A stretch of DNA of 10,973 nucleotides from an uncultured Christensenella sp. (GCA_949293915.1 CASFFJ010000085.1:1-10973), one strand, 5' to 3'. Numbered from the stretch's first letter, positions 1 to 7,103 are shown. Notes: generated by a model not told the origin, from the sequence alone. Translations and numbers: made by a program.

Positions 1-144
1 CTTAATTAGGAGTGTTTTTTTATTTTTAATATAATTAAGTTTTTTAAAATTATTTAATTTAAAGTTATAGATATAATAAAATTGTATTTATCTAGTTAAA
101 TAAGTTTGATTAGTTATATGTTTAGCTATATTATTTTTTATTCG

Positions 145-822
145 TTACATCTCGTTACTTTCTTTATTTTGTTCATCAGTTATGTTTTCATTAATTGGTT
201 TAGTTTGTTCATCAATGGTTTCTGCTGATTTTTTCTTAATCTTTTTATTCGATTTTACAATATGGAAGAAGCTAATAAATTTACCAAATATCAATATGAT
301 ATTATCTGCGTGCTCAAGTGAATAACGCTTCATAAATGCTTTACCTGATATAAGCAATGCAGCTATCACAGCAGACACAAGTGATGATATAATTATTGCA
401 GTGAATCCTGACATAGCTTGTGTTATTAACGCACTAGCAACTGCCGCACCCGCAGCACCACTTAGAATAGAACAAATATCGCCCAATATGTCCGCTACTA
501 TGCTAGATACTCTATCTGCATTTTTTTGTAACATAATAGCTTCTTTTGCTCCACGTACTTTTTTTGCTGCCATAGCACGATAATTTGTCACATCACACGC
601 TGTTATTGCCACACCTATCATATCAGACAATACTGCTACAAACAAAAATATAACTATGACAGTAATGGCAACTGCTATATTTGCCCCACTTAGCGCCACT
701 TCACTCAGTACTCCAAAAAACATTGATAAAGAAAATGTCAATACTAATACAATTAAAGGCCATCTAAAATATTTTTTAAAAGTTGACTGATTATGTTTAT
801 TTTTTTTATCGTTTTTACTCAA
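145..822 (-). CDS. oapA: OLE-associated membrane protein OapA (probable)
   Basis: A 225-aa polytopic membrane protein. Seen: a Lys-rich N-terminus (residues 1-20), hydrophobic segments at about 21-40, 46-72, 105-135 and 137-160 with a weaker one near 172-187, and a very basic then acidic hydrophilic tail (190-225). A DxxxD motif (D111-ILG-D115) lies in the membrane region. Known: OapA, the protein partner of OLE RNA, is a basic multi-pass membrane protein encoded directly downstream of the RNA, with a functionally important DxxxD motif (D104/D108 in Bacillus halodurans), and the complex is linked to Mg2+ and stress tolerance. The stretch GAKEAIMLQKNADRVSS followed by the DxxxD helix also recalls DUF21/CNNM-type transporters. 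Start is TTG (822-820), chosen because AGGAG (832-828) lies 5 nt upstream; no better ATG exists. The gene has its own promoter (847-875). Assignment rests on context plus motif, not on a search; otherwise it is an unnamed membrane protein. Confidence 0.72.
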   Translation of the reverse strand: MSKNDKKNKHNQSTFKKYFRWPLIVLVLTFSLSMFFGVLSEVALSGANIAVAITVIVIFLFVAVLSDMIGVAITACDVTNYRAMAAKKVRGAKEAIMLQKNADRVSSIVADILGDICSILSGAAGAAVASALITQAMSGFTAIIISSLVSAVIAALLISGKAFMKRYSLEHADNIILIFGKFISFFHIVKSNKKIKKKSAETIDEQTKPINENITDEQNKESNEM

Positions 823-839
823 TTTTTCTCCTAAAAGAA

Positions 840-857
840 CAATTATATTATATCATA
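840..857. repeat. 18-bp exact promoter-core repeat, copy 1
   Basis: CAATTATATTATATCATA (plus strand) occurs here and again at 1548-1565. Each copy spans the extended -10 element and predicted start site of a minus-strand promoter, oapA here and the ncRNA at the second copy. The match stops abruptly on both sides. Confidence 0.85.
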
Positions 858-875
858 AAATAAAAAAAATGTAAA
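847..875 (-). promoter_or_regulatory. oapA promoter (extended -10)
   Basis: On the minus strand: -35 TTTACA (875-870), 17-bp spacer, extended -10 TGaTATAAT with hexamer 852-847. Predicted start is G840, giving an 18-nt leader that contains the AGGAG site. The promoter lies after the ncRNA terminator, so oapA can be transcribed independently of the RNA upstream. Confidence 0.7.
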
Positions 876-972
876 TATTAAATTAATGTTATTAATAAAA
901 AATATTTAATTGTTACGCTTTTTTAAATTCAATTGTATAATTAAGATATTTTTTTATTAAAATAAATATAAC

Positions 973-998
973 AAAAAAGAGCCTACTAATTAGGCTCT
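973..998 (-). terminator. Intrinsic terminator of the large ncRNA
   Basis: Minus-strand stem AGAGCCTA (998-991) / TAGGCTCT (985-978) with a 5-nt loop, followed by T6 (978-973). It cleanly separates the ncRNA from oapA, about 150 nt further on. Confidence 0.9.
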
Positions 999-1548
999 AT
1001 TTTGAAGACAACAATGATAGTAAACCTTGTGTCATAGGTTCGGTCGGATTTCCCATTCTCGCACTCAATGTCACCATTTGAGCAGTTTCCTTTTAAGCAA
1101 GACATAACACCGAATCGCCACTTAGAACACACTATAATCCTATCAATGTCTGCTTATGCAACAGTCTAGAAGTTTTCCTTGGCAATTTTGTTAACTATTC
1201 TCTTGTTTTGCAAACATAATTTCATAGACAAACATACCTTATCTTAGCGCTTTAAATAAAGTGTGTCTTAACGCCCAATCCCAATATGTTCACTCAAAGC
1301 AGGCTACACTGCACACAGCTTTTACCGCAATGCAGGTTTTATCCTAGAGAGTGGTCTGCACCCTGTTAGGTCTCCGCGAAAATTGGGTCGACAATTATAT
1401 GCCGTTATAATGCGCCCAAAATTCTTAACTCCCAGCACCCGCCCCAGTTTGGGCAACCAAGGCGTGCACCAGGAACTTCATCGATGTGCCTTATGACGCT
1501 ATTACTTCGTCTTCCTAGCAACTAAACTGACTAGAATACTGCATCTTC
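973..1548 (-). ncRNA. ole: OLE RNA (ornate large structured RNA), probable
   Basis: About 575 nt without a plausible reading frame, far richer in G+C than its AT-rich flanks, bounded by a near-perfect promoter (1555-1583) and an intrinsic terminator (973-998). RNA ends pair: 5' TTGAAGA (1550-1544) is complementary to TCTTCAA (1008-1002). Internal helices visible include GCCC/GGGC inside an outer GCAC/GTGC pairing (within about 1434-1470), a CTGCA/TGCAG hairpin (within about 1300-1340), and AACCT/AGGTT (1022-1040). Known: OLE RNA is about 600 nt, found in extremophilic and anaerobic Firmicutes, and is followed by the gene for its membrane partner OapA; the next gene here is a DxxxD multi-pass membrane protein. 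I could not align it to the OLE covariance model, so identity is inferred from length, architecture and gene order. Alternatives are ROOL, GOLLD or another large ornate RNA. Confidence 0.75.
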
Positions 1549-1565
1549 AATTATATTATATCATA
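1548..1565. repeat. 18-bp exact promoter-core repeat, copy 2
   Basis: Identical to 840-857 over 18 bp. It covers the extended -10 and predicted start (G1548) of the large ncRNA. Confidence 0.85.
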
Positions 1566-1583
1566 CTCTTTCAAAAAAATCAA
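1555..1583 (-). promoter_or_regulatory. Promoter of the OLE-like ncRNA
   Basis: Minus strand: -35 TTGATT (1583-1578), 17-bp spacer, perfect -10 TATAAT (1560-1555) with an extended TG one base upstream. Predicted start about G1548, exactly at the 5' strand of the closing helix of the RNA. This predicts strong expression. Confidence 0.85.
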
Positions 1584-1588
1584 GAGTA
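1564..1588. promoter_or_regulatory. Dyad operator-like element in the ncRNA promoter
   Basis: Perfect 7-bp inverted repeat TACTCTT (1564-1570) / AAGAGTA (1582-1588) with an 11-bp centre containing A7. It overlaps the -35 hexamer and the spacer, a position where a bound dimer would affect polymerase. The oapA promoter, which shares the -10 core, lacks this dyad. Confidence 0.5.
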
Positions 1589-1746
1589 GACAATTATATT
1601 TATGATTTTAAGATATTGTTTGTTAATAATTCTATCTATAATAATACATAAAACTAAAAAATGTTTTATTTTTTTACAAATTTCTGCATTTTTTGTAATT
1701 TTATAGATATTTTTTAATTTTAATAGTTTTAAAAATTAATAATCGT

Positions 1747-2526
1747 TTATGTTCCTGTGCTTTTATAATTCTTTATGCTCAAATTAAAGAATATTAAACA
1801 AGGAACAACAAACAGCATGCCAAATAATGGAGCTATACCGCATAACCACATAGGCAGCGAACCTGTGCCTAATATAAATGACAAAGGCAAATAATTAAAA
1901 CAAGCAACAGGTATCACAAATGTAAATATGTTAGTTAGCCATTTTGCATAAATATTAATTGGATAATACGCTAATTCTTTGCTTCCGTTTGTAATAATAT
2001 TGACAAATTCTAAGTTTTCAATAGTATAAATACTAATACCTGCGCTTATCACAAATAGCCCAAAAATGACAAATGTCCCGCAGATATAAGTTAATATTAA
2101 AACCAACACTTTCCACACATTCCAATCTATCTGCATATTTACAAGTGCAATAACACTGATAATGATTCCAAGAATAATTCTAGTAATTTTAGAAAACTCT
2201 ATTTTTGAACCAAAAATTTGATAATGGATATTCACAGGACGAATAAGCATTCTATCAAACTCACCTGATTTAATAATTTTTGGAAATTCATCATATCCGC
2301 GCGCAAAACATTCTGTAAGTGGATATACTGTATAGATAATACCCATCATCAGAAGCGATTGATAAAATGTCCAGCCCATTAATGAGTCAAATTGCTTGAA
2401 CAATAAATAAACAGCTAAAATTTCACCTAAGTTGACTAATATTTGATTAACTGAAATGAATACCATATTTGCTCTGTATTGCATAAATGATTTAGCATGC
2501 ATTTTTAAATAGTTGTTATATAGCAT
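1747..2526 (-). CDS. ABC-2 type permease, DUF990/COG3694-like
   Basis: A 259-aa integral membrane protein, second permease of a three-gene exporter operon. Seen: about six hydrophobic segments (roughly residues 24-44, 53-73, 115-133, 140-168, 195-215 and 225-247) and the soluble motif GEFDRMLIRPVN around residues 88-99, typical of ABC-2 permeases of the DUF990 family. Known: these pair with a COG4587 permease and a COG4586 ATPase and resemble daunorubicin-type exporters; the substrate is generally unknown. The ATG lies 1 nt after the stop of the upstream permease gene, and its GGAGG (within 2531-2537) sits inside the end of that gene, so translation is probably coupled. No GC-rich terminator follows; the next 190 nt are AT-rich with only weak AT hairpins, so read-through toward the ncRNA is possible. 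Confidence 0.85.
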   Translation of the reverse strand: MLYNNYLKMHAKSFMQYRANMVFISVNQILVNLGEILAVYLLFKQFDSLMGWTFYQSLLMMGIIYTVYPLTECFARGYDEFPKIIKSGEFDRMLIRPVNIHYQIFGSKIEFSKITRIILGIIISVIALVNMQIDWNVWKVLVLILTYICGTFVIFGLFVISAGISIYTIENLEFVNIITNGSKELAYYPINIYAKWLTNIFTFVIPVACFNYLPLSFILGTGSLPMWLCGIAPLFGMLFVVPCLIFFNLSIKNYKSTGT

Positions 2527-2527
2527 C

Positions 2528-3325
2528 TTAACCTCCTTGTATAACCGTCTTTTTTAAAGACTTGTTAATCAATAGTTTGCTTATTGCATACAATGCAATC
2601 AACCACAATATTCCTATCAACAAGAATTTTAAGCCATCAATTATGTTAACATTGCCGATATAAATTCTGAATGGTAAATCTGATATAAAGCTAAAAGGTA
2701 AATATTTAATCACGTTTTGCACACCTTGCGGTAACATTGGAAGTGGCACAACTAGACCACTGAACAAACCAGAAATTGCACTAATAAATCCAATAGCACC
2801 TTTACCTGACATTGTTTTAAAAGTTAAGTAAACGCCAAACATAGAAATCATTTCAGTCATCAAAAAACCTAGAACTAAACTGAAAATGAAAAGAATAAAA
2901 GCTTCGAAATTAACAGGTAGCATCAATTTTAAATTGTTAGGCAATAATACTCCTATTATAACTATAGGTAAGAATCTTAATAATGTAGCAGCAATTTTTT
3001 GTCCAAGCCCTTCAAAATACCATTGTTCATAAATACTAATAGGTTTTACAAATTTGTAACAAACATTGCCGTTTGTTATTTCATCCGCCACACGCTTACT
3101 CAAAGTCACATATCGCATAGCAAAGAACGCTTGCCCTAGCCATATATAAGAAGTCATTTGCAATAATGTAAAATCATTGCTAGAATTTGAATTCATAAAA
3201 GCAGTGTATAAATAAATTAATAAAAATCCCCAAAAAATTTGTGTGGTTATACCAGAAATGGCTTTTGCTCGATATTGAAGTTCGCCTTTAAACTCCATTT
3301 TGAAAATACCATAATATGATTTCAT
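2528..3325 (-). CDS. ABC-2 type permease, COG4587-like
   Basis: A 265-aa membrane protein, first permease of the operon. Seen: a short cytoplasmic N-terminus with the MEFKGELQYRAKA segment, about six hydrophobic stretches (near 25-43, 55-70, 110-128, 140-165, 175-198 and 230-250), and a KPISIYEQWYFEGLG loop near residues 95-109 that matches the interface region of this family. It should form a heterodimeric channel with the 259-aa permease and be driven by the ATPase encoded upstream. The start ATG (3325) follows the ATPase stop codon by 12 nt. Its only Shine-Dalgarno candidate is a G8 run (3338-3331), 5 nt before the ATG, which is odd because other genes here use AGGAG or GGAGG. Confidence 0.85.
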   Translation of the reverse strand: MKSYYGIFKMEFKGELQYRAKAISGITTQIFWGFLLIYLYTAFMNSNSSNDFTLLQMTSYIWLGQAFFAMRYVTLSKRVADEITNGNVCYKFVKPISIYEQWYFEGLGQKIAATLLRFLPIVIIGVLLPNNLKLMLPVNFEAFILFIFSLVLGFLMTEMISMFGVYLTFKTMSGKGAIGFISAISGLFSGLVVPLPMLPQGVQNVIKYLPFSFISDLPFRIYIGNVNIIDGLKFLLIGILWLIALYAISKLLINKSLKKTVIQGG

Positions 3326-3330
3326 ACTCG

Positions 3331-3338
3331 CCCCCCCC
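3331..3338 (-). promoter_or_regulatory. G8 homopolymer serving as ribosome-binding site
   Basis: Eight consecutive G on the minus strand between the ATPase stop (TAG, 3340-3338) and the permease ATG (3325), spaced 5 nt from the start. It can pair with CCUCC of 16S rRNA with one G-U. Length change by slippage would alter SD strength or spacing. Confidence 0.6.
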
Positions 3339-4327
3339 TATAATTGATAATCCTTGTAAAGGGATGCAAGCACTTCGTCGACACTAAGTGATGACACTTG
3401 AAAATCAACTATATCATATTTTTTTGTTATCAAATTCACAAAATCTTTTGTGTGGAATGTCGTTTCAGGAAGATTTTTAAGTGTAGCATATTTTTTATTA
3501 TGTGAAATAACTTCGTACCCTTCTAATGAAATTTCATCATAATCTTGCGCAAACTCGACTTCAATCGTTTTAATAGAAGAATATTTGGTTTTTATAATAT
3601 CAAAGCTACCTTGATACAAAATCTGACCTTTACCAATTAAAATAATTTTGTTAGTAAGCGCATCTATATCGTTCATATCGTGCGTTGTCAAAATGATAGT
3701 TGTATTCCATTTCTTGTTTATGTATTTAATAAAATCTCTAACTGCTAGTTTGGTTATTGCATCAAGCCCAATAGTAGGCTCATCTAAAAATAGTATTTTA
3801 GGTCTATGCAATAGCGCTCCCGCTAATTCACATTTCATTTTTTGACCTAACGAAAGCTGTCTTAATGGTCTACCTAGCAAGTCATCAATGTTTAATGCGT
3901 TATTTAATATTTTTAAAGTTTCTTTATATTCTTCATCTGGTATTTTATAGATATCTTTTAATAATTCAAAGCTATCAATAATTGGCACATCCCACCACAG
4001 CTGACTTCGCTGTCCAAACACAACACCTATGTGTTTTACAAACTCACGCCTATTTTCCCAAGGAGTGTAACCATTAATGATACATGAGCCAGATGTTGGC
4101 GTTAATATTCCGCTCATAATTTTAATCGTGGTGCTTTTACCCGCACCGTTTGGGCCAATATAGCCCACAATATCACCCTCTTCAATTGAGAATGACACAT
4201 CTTTTAAGGCGTCAATTGTTTTGTACTTTCGCATAAAGAAATTTTTGAAAGTTTTAAACCGCCCTGTGCTCCGCTCTGGAACTTTAAATTGTTTAGTAAT
4301 GCTCTTAAAGTCAATAATGCTAGCCAT
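3338..4327 (-). CDS. ABC exporter ATP-binding protein, COG4586-like
   Basis: A 329-aa ABC ATPase that powers the two permeases encoded directly downstream. Seen: Walker A GPNGAGKS (58-65), Q-loop Q106 in FGQRSQLWWD, signature LSLGQ (158-162), Walker B ILFLDEP (178-184) and H-loop H216. The C-terminal ~90 residues are an accessory domain, as in COG4586 proteins; the N-terminal insert between strand 1 and Walker A (residues 14-37) is also typical. The start chosen is ATG 4327, preceded by AAGGAGG (4344-4338) with 10-nt spacing. An upstream in-frame ATG would add 18 residues but removes the SD and has no counterpart in the family. The operon promoter is at 4442-4470, with a dyad at the transcription start. 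Confidence 0.9.
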   Translation of the reverse strand: MASIIDFKSITKQFKVPERSTGRFKTFKNFFMRKYKTIDALKDVSFSIEEGDIVGYIGPNGAGKSTTIKIMSGILTPTSGSCIINGYTPWENRREFVKHIGVVFGQRSQLWWDVPIIDSFELLKDIYKIPDEEYKETLKILNNALNIDDLLGRPLRQLSLGQKMKCELAGALLHRPKILFLDEPTIGLDAITKLAVRDFIKYINKKWNTTIILTTHDMNDIDALTNKIILIGKGQILYQGSFDIIKTKYSSIKTIEVEFAQDYDEISLEGYEVISHNKKYATLKNLPETTFHTKDFVNLITKKYDIVDFQVSSLSVDEVLASLYKDYQL

Positions 4328-4402
4328 TTTTCTCTTTCCTCCTTTATAAAAAATGTAGTAAAGAATGAAACGCTGCTGCAATAATCAATAGAACATTCTT
4401 TA

Positions 4403-4431
4403 TTTTTCGACAATAGACAATAGTCGAAAAA
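4403..4431. promoter_or_regulatory. Dyad with tandem heptamer at ABC operon start site
   Basis: Arms TTTTTCGAC (4403-4411) and GTCGAAAAA (4423-4431) are perfect 9-bp inverted repeats. The centre contains two tandem copies of ACAATAG (4410-4416 and 4417-4423). It begins at the predicted start (about 4435) of the ABC operon transcript, so it could be an operator or a 5' UTR hairpin. With no U-run after it on the minus strand it is not a good terminator. Confidence 0.5.
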
Positions 4432-4441
4432 AAACAAATTT

Positions 4442-4470
4442 ATTTTATCATAAAAATAAGTTATTGTCAA
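4442..4470 (-). promoter_or_regulatory. ABC exporter operon promoter
   Basis: Minus strand: perfect -35 TTGACA (4470-4465), 17-bp spacer, extended -10 TGaTAAAAT with hexamer 4447-4442. Start predicted near 4435, leaving a ~108-nt leader before the ATPase gene. Confidence 0.8.
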
Positions 4471-4500
4471 CATTTTTTATAGTTTTTATAAAAAAATAAT

Positions 4501-4529
4501 AAAAAATTTCGCAATTTGCGAAATTTTTT
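4501..4529 (-). terminator. leuS terminator
   Basis: Near-perfect palindrome AAAAAATTTCGCAA (4501-4514) / TTGCGAAATTTTTT (4516-4529) around one central base. On the minus strand the hairpin ends in T6 followed by more T-rich sequence. It overlaps the last bases of the leuS stop codon. Confidence 0.85.
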
Positions 4530-6936
4530 ACACTACTATATTAAAAATTCTGTTTGGAATATAAATTATTTTTTTGTAACCATTAGCGACATAATTTGAT
4601 ACGGCTTCTAATGCTTTTGATTTTATTTCTTCTTCGCTGGCTGTCTTGCTTACGACAATTTTTCCACGCAACTTTCCATTCACTTGAATTGGCACTTCAA
4701 ATTCATCAACCAACATTTTACTTTCATCGTAAATTGGCCAGTTTTCATATGCGATTGTGTCAGTATATCCCAATTCTTGCCACAACTCTTCTGTGATACA
4801 CGGGCAAATTGGATTTAACAATTTAACAAAACCTTTTGCATACTCTCTAGGAAATATTTCTTCTTTGCTGACTGCATTTATAAATATCATCATTTGAGAT
4901 ATTGCTGTGTTAAAATTGAGCGTTTCAAAATCTTCTGTCACTTTCTTTACCGTTTGATGATATATCATTTCTAAGTTGTGATTTTCTTTATCATCAATTG
5001 TTTTCTCTTGATAGATTTTGTATATCCTATCCAAAAATTTTCTTGCTCCATTTACGCCATTCTCATCCCAAGGCTTGCTGGCTTCAAGTGGCCCCATAAA
5101 CATTTCGTATAATCTCAGTGTATCACTGCCATATTTATCAACAACATCATTAGGGTCAACCACATATTCTGGATAACGCTTACCCATCTTGATGCCATTA
5201 GCACCAAGTATCATACCAGGATGGACAAGTTTTTTAAATGGTTCTTTTACTGGAACAAGGCCTTTATCATAAAGATAATTATTCCACATTCTAGAATAAA
5301 GCAAATGTCCTACTGCATGCTCTGGTCCGCCGACATATAGATCAACTGGCATCCAGTGTTTTAAAAGTTCATAGTTTGCAAACTCTTTATCATTATGTGG
5401 GTCGATATAACGCAAGAAATACCAACTAGATCCTGCACTTCCCGGCATTGTGCTGGTTTCACGCACAGCAGGCTTGCCATTGATTTTTATATTAACCCAA
5501 TCTGTCGCCTTAGCGAGCGGGCTATTCCCATCTTTGGCAGGTTTGTAATCATTTAGTTCTGGAAGCACAACTGGCAATTCATCATCAGGTAGAGATTTTG
5601 TTTCGCCATTATCAAAATGCACAATAGGTATTGGCTCTCCCCAATAGCGTTGGCGTGCGAATATCCATTCGCGGATTTTATAATTAGATTTTTCTCTAGC
5701 TTTACCCATTTTTACAAGTTTAGCAGTGATTGCTTTCTTTGCTTCTTCTACTGTTAAACCAGAAAATTCTTCACTATTTATAAGGCGACAACCTTTGCCT
5801 AAATAATCTTGTTTTTCAAAGGCTGACTTGCTAACATCGCGTCCGTCAATTACTTGTATCATAGGTATATTGTGCGCGACAGCATATTCAAAATCACGCT
5901 GGTCGTGGCTAGGCACTGCCATAACCGCACCTGTACCATAACTTGCCAACACAAAGTCACCTACAAATATTGGCACTTCTCTATTATTCACTGGGTTGAT
6001 GGCATATATTCCTTGCACGCAAACACCAGTCTTGCCTTTATTGAGTTCAGTTCTGTCAATGTCGCTAAGTTTGGCTGTTTCAGTGCGATACGCCTCTATT
6101 TCATCCCAATTTTTTATCTTAGGGCGAAGTTCATCTAACAATTTATGCTCTGGCGCCAACACCATAAAAGTTATCCCATAAATTGTTTCAATGCAAGTGG
6201 TGAAAATAGAAAACTTTCCGCCACCAACAATATCAAAGTCAACTTCTACACCGTTTGATTTGCCTATCCAATTGCGTTGCATTGTTTTAGTGGATTCTGG
6301 CCAATCAATCTCGTTTAAACCATCTAGCAATTTATCTGCATATTTTGGCATATCTATTACCCATTGTCTCATATTTTTCTTAACAACAGGATAACCACCG
6401 CGCTCGCTTTTGCCATCAACAATTTCATCATTAGCCAACACGCATCCTAAACCTTCGCACCAATTGACAGGCATATCAACATAACGCGCCAAACCATCCA
6501 GATAAAGTTGCTTAAAAATCCATTGTGTCCATTTATAATAATTTGGGTCGCTCGTTGAAATCTCTCTATCCCAATCATATGAAAAACCAATATTTTTAAG
6601 CTGACTCCTAAAATATTCGATGTTTTTTTCAGTAAAAATGCTTGGATGATTGCCAGTTTCTATTGCATATTGTTCAGCAGGAAGTCCAAACGAATCAAAC
6701 CCCATAGGATGTAATACATTATATCCTTGCATACGCTTCATTCTGCTGACAATGTCTGTCGCAGTGTATCCTTCTGGATGCCCAACATGTAGCCCTGCAC
6801 CTGACGGGTAAGGAAACATGTCAAGCGCATAAAATTTAGGTTTAGAAAAATCCCAAATATCAGTTTTAAAAGTATTGTGCTCTTCCCAATAGTTTTTCCA
6901 CTTTTTCTCAATTTTCTTATGGTCGTATTCTTTCAT
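4528..6936 (-). CDS. leuS: Leucine--tRNA ligase (LeuRS)
   Basis: A full-length 802-aa class Ia synthetase that charges tRNA-Leu in the cytosol. Seen: HIGH-type motif HVGHP (50-54), CP1 editing domain (about 225-410) with GTGAVMAVPSHDQRD (334-348) including the conserved editing Asp, ARQRYWGEPIP (427-437), STMPGSAGSSWYFLRY (495-510), the HIGH-proximal YVGGPEHAVGHLLYSRM (534-550), the KMSKS-equivalent KMGKR (583-587), an anticodon-binding helical domain (~640-740) and the C-terminal QVNGKLRGKI (751-760). Two motifs depart from consensus: KMSKS reads KMGKR, and the threonine-rich editing motif TTRPDT reads TTCIET (246-251). Both catalytic-loop lysines and the editing Asp are kept, so activity is expected. 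ATG 6936 follows a good AGGAG. Regulation probably lies in the ~160-nt leader (terminator-like hairpin 6999-7020); there is no T-box sequence. Confidence 0.97.
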   Translation of the reverse strand: MKEYDHKKIEKKWKNYWEEHNTFKTDIWDFSKPKFYALDMFPYPSGAGLHVGHPEGYTATDIVSRMKRMQGYNVLHPMGFDSFGLPAEQYAIETGNHPSIFTEKNIEYFRSQLKNIGFSYDWDREISTSDPNYYKWTQWIFKQLYLDGLARYVDMPVNWCEGLGCVLANDEIVDGKSERGGYPVVKKNMRQWVIDMPKYADKLLDGLNEIDWPESTKTMQRNWIGKSNGVEVDFDIVGGGKFSIFTTCIETIYGITFMVLAPEHKLLDELRPKIKNWDEIEAYRTETAKLSDIDRTELNKGKTGVCVQGIYAINPVNNREVPIFVGDFVLASYGTGAVMAVPSHDQRDFEYAVAHNIPMIQVIDGRDVSKSAFEKQDYLGKGCRLINSEEFSGLTVEEAKKAITAKLVKMGKAREKSNYKIREWIFARQRYWGEPIPIVHFDNGETKSLPDDELPVVLPELNDYKPAKDGNSPLAKATDWVNIKINGKPAVRETSTMPGSAGSSWYFLRYIDPHNDKEFANYELLKHWMPVDLYVGGPEHAVGHLLYSRMWNNYLYDKGLVPVKEPFKKLVHPGMILGANGIKMGKRYPEYVVDPNDVVDKYGSDTLRLYEMFMGPLEASKPWDENGVNGARKFLDRIYKIYQEKTIDDKENHNLEMIYHQTVKKVTEDFETLNFNTAISQMMIFINAVSKEEIFPREYAKGFVKLLNPICPCITEELWQELGYTDTIAYENWPIYDESKMLVDEFEVPIQVNGKLRGKIVVSKTASEEEIKSKALEAVSNYVANGYKKIIYIPNRIFNIVV

Positions 6937-6998
6937 AATTTACTCCTTATGATGCGATAAAATATATGTTTAATTTAATCTACTTTTGTATTTATTTT

Positions 6999-7020
6999 AA
7001 AAAAACAGCACGCGCGCTGT
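6999..7020 (-). terminator. Candidate attenuator hairpin in leuS leader
   Basis: Minus-strand ACAGC (7020-7016) pairs with GCTGT (7009-7005), extendable by two pairs with a wobble, followed by T7. It lies inside the transcribed leader, about 65 nt before the leuS ATG, so it is a candidate attenuator rather than an end-of-gene terminator. Confidence 0.55.
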
Positions 7021-7033
7021 CAGTATCAGCACA
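7013..7033 (-). promoter_or_regulatory. Candidate antiterminator hairpin in leuS leader
   Basis: TGTGCTG (7033-7027) can pair with CAGCGCG (7019-7013) across a 7-nt loop, 7 pairs with two to three G-U. Its 3' arm is the 5' arm of the terminator hairpin at 6999-7020, so the two exclude each other. A further hairpin lies upstream at 7045-7059 (GCG/CGC arms). Confidence 0.4.
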
Positions 7034-7067
7034 ACCAAAACAGAGCGTCTTTAAGTCGCAACATATT

Positions 7068-7097
7068 TTAAAGCAATGCTAATAAAAATTTATTCAT
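7068..7097 (-). CDS. Putative leaderless Leu-rich leader peptide of leuS
   Basis: A 9-codon ORF, MNKFLLALL, with four Leu codons (TTA, TTA, TTG, CTT) in the leuS leader. Its ATG (7097-7095) falls 7 nt after the -10 hexamer, at the predicted transcription start, so it would be translated without a ribosome-binding site. Downstream are competing hairpins and a T-run, then leuS. Known: leader peptides rich in the regulatory amino acid control attenuation of biosynthetic operons in other bacteria. Inference: Leu-starvation sensing of leuS. Caution: TTA is common in AT-rich DNA and the ~35-nt gap between the stop and the antiterminator is longer than in classical attenuators. Confidence 0.4.
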   Translation of the reverse strand: MNKFLLALL

Positions 7098-7103
7098 ACG
7101 AAA

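Noticed and set aside
1..144. Gene or terminator at the left edge
   Set aside because: AT-rich sequence without an open frame, SD or convincing hairpin.
973..1548. RNase P RNA, tmRNA or SRP RNA as identity of the large ncRNA
   Set aside because: The conserved RNase P GAGGAAAGTCC core is absent, there is no tRNA-Ala-like end for tmRNA, and SRP RNA is much shorter. The adjacent OapA-like gene favours OLE.
1591..1746. Terminator of the ABC exporter operon
   Set aside because: Only weak AT-only hairpins (for example ATAAAAC/GTTTTAT) are present, not enough to call.
4328..4473. N-terminal extension of the ATPase (start 4381) and an overlapping 89-aa ORF
   Set aside because: Both bypass the strong AAGGAGG and lie in the promoter/leader region; family length fits the 4327 start.
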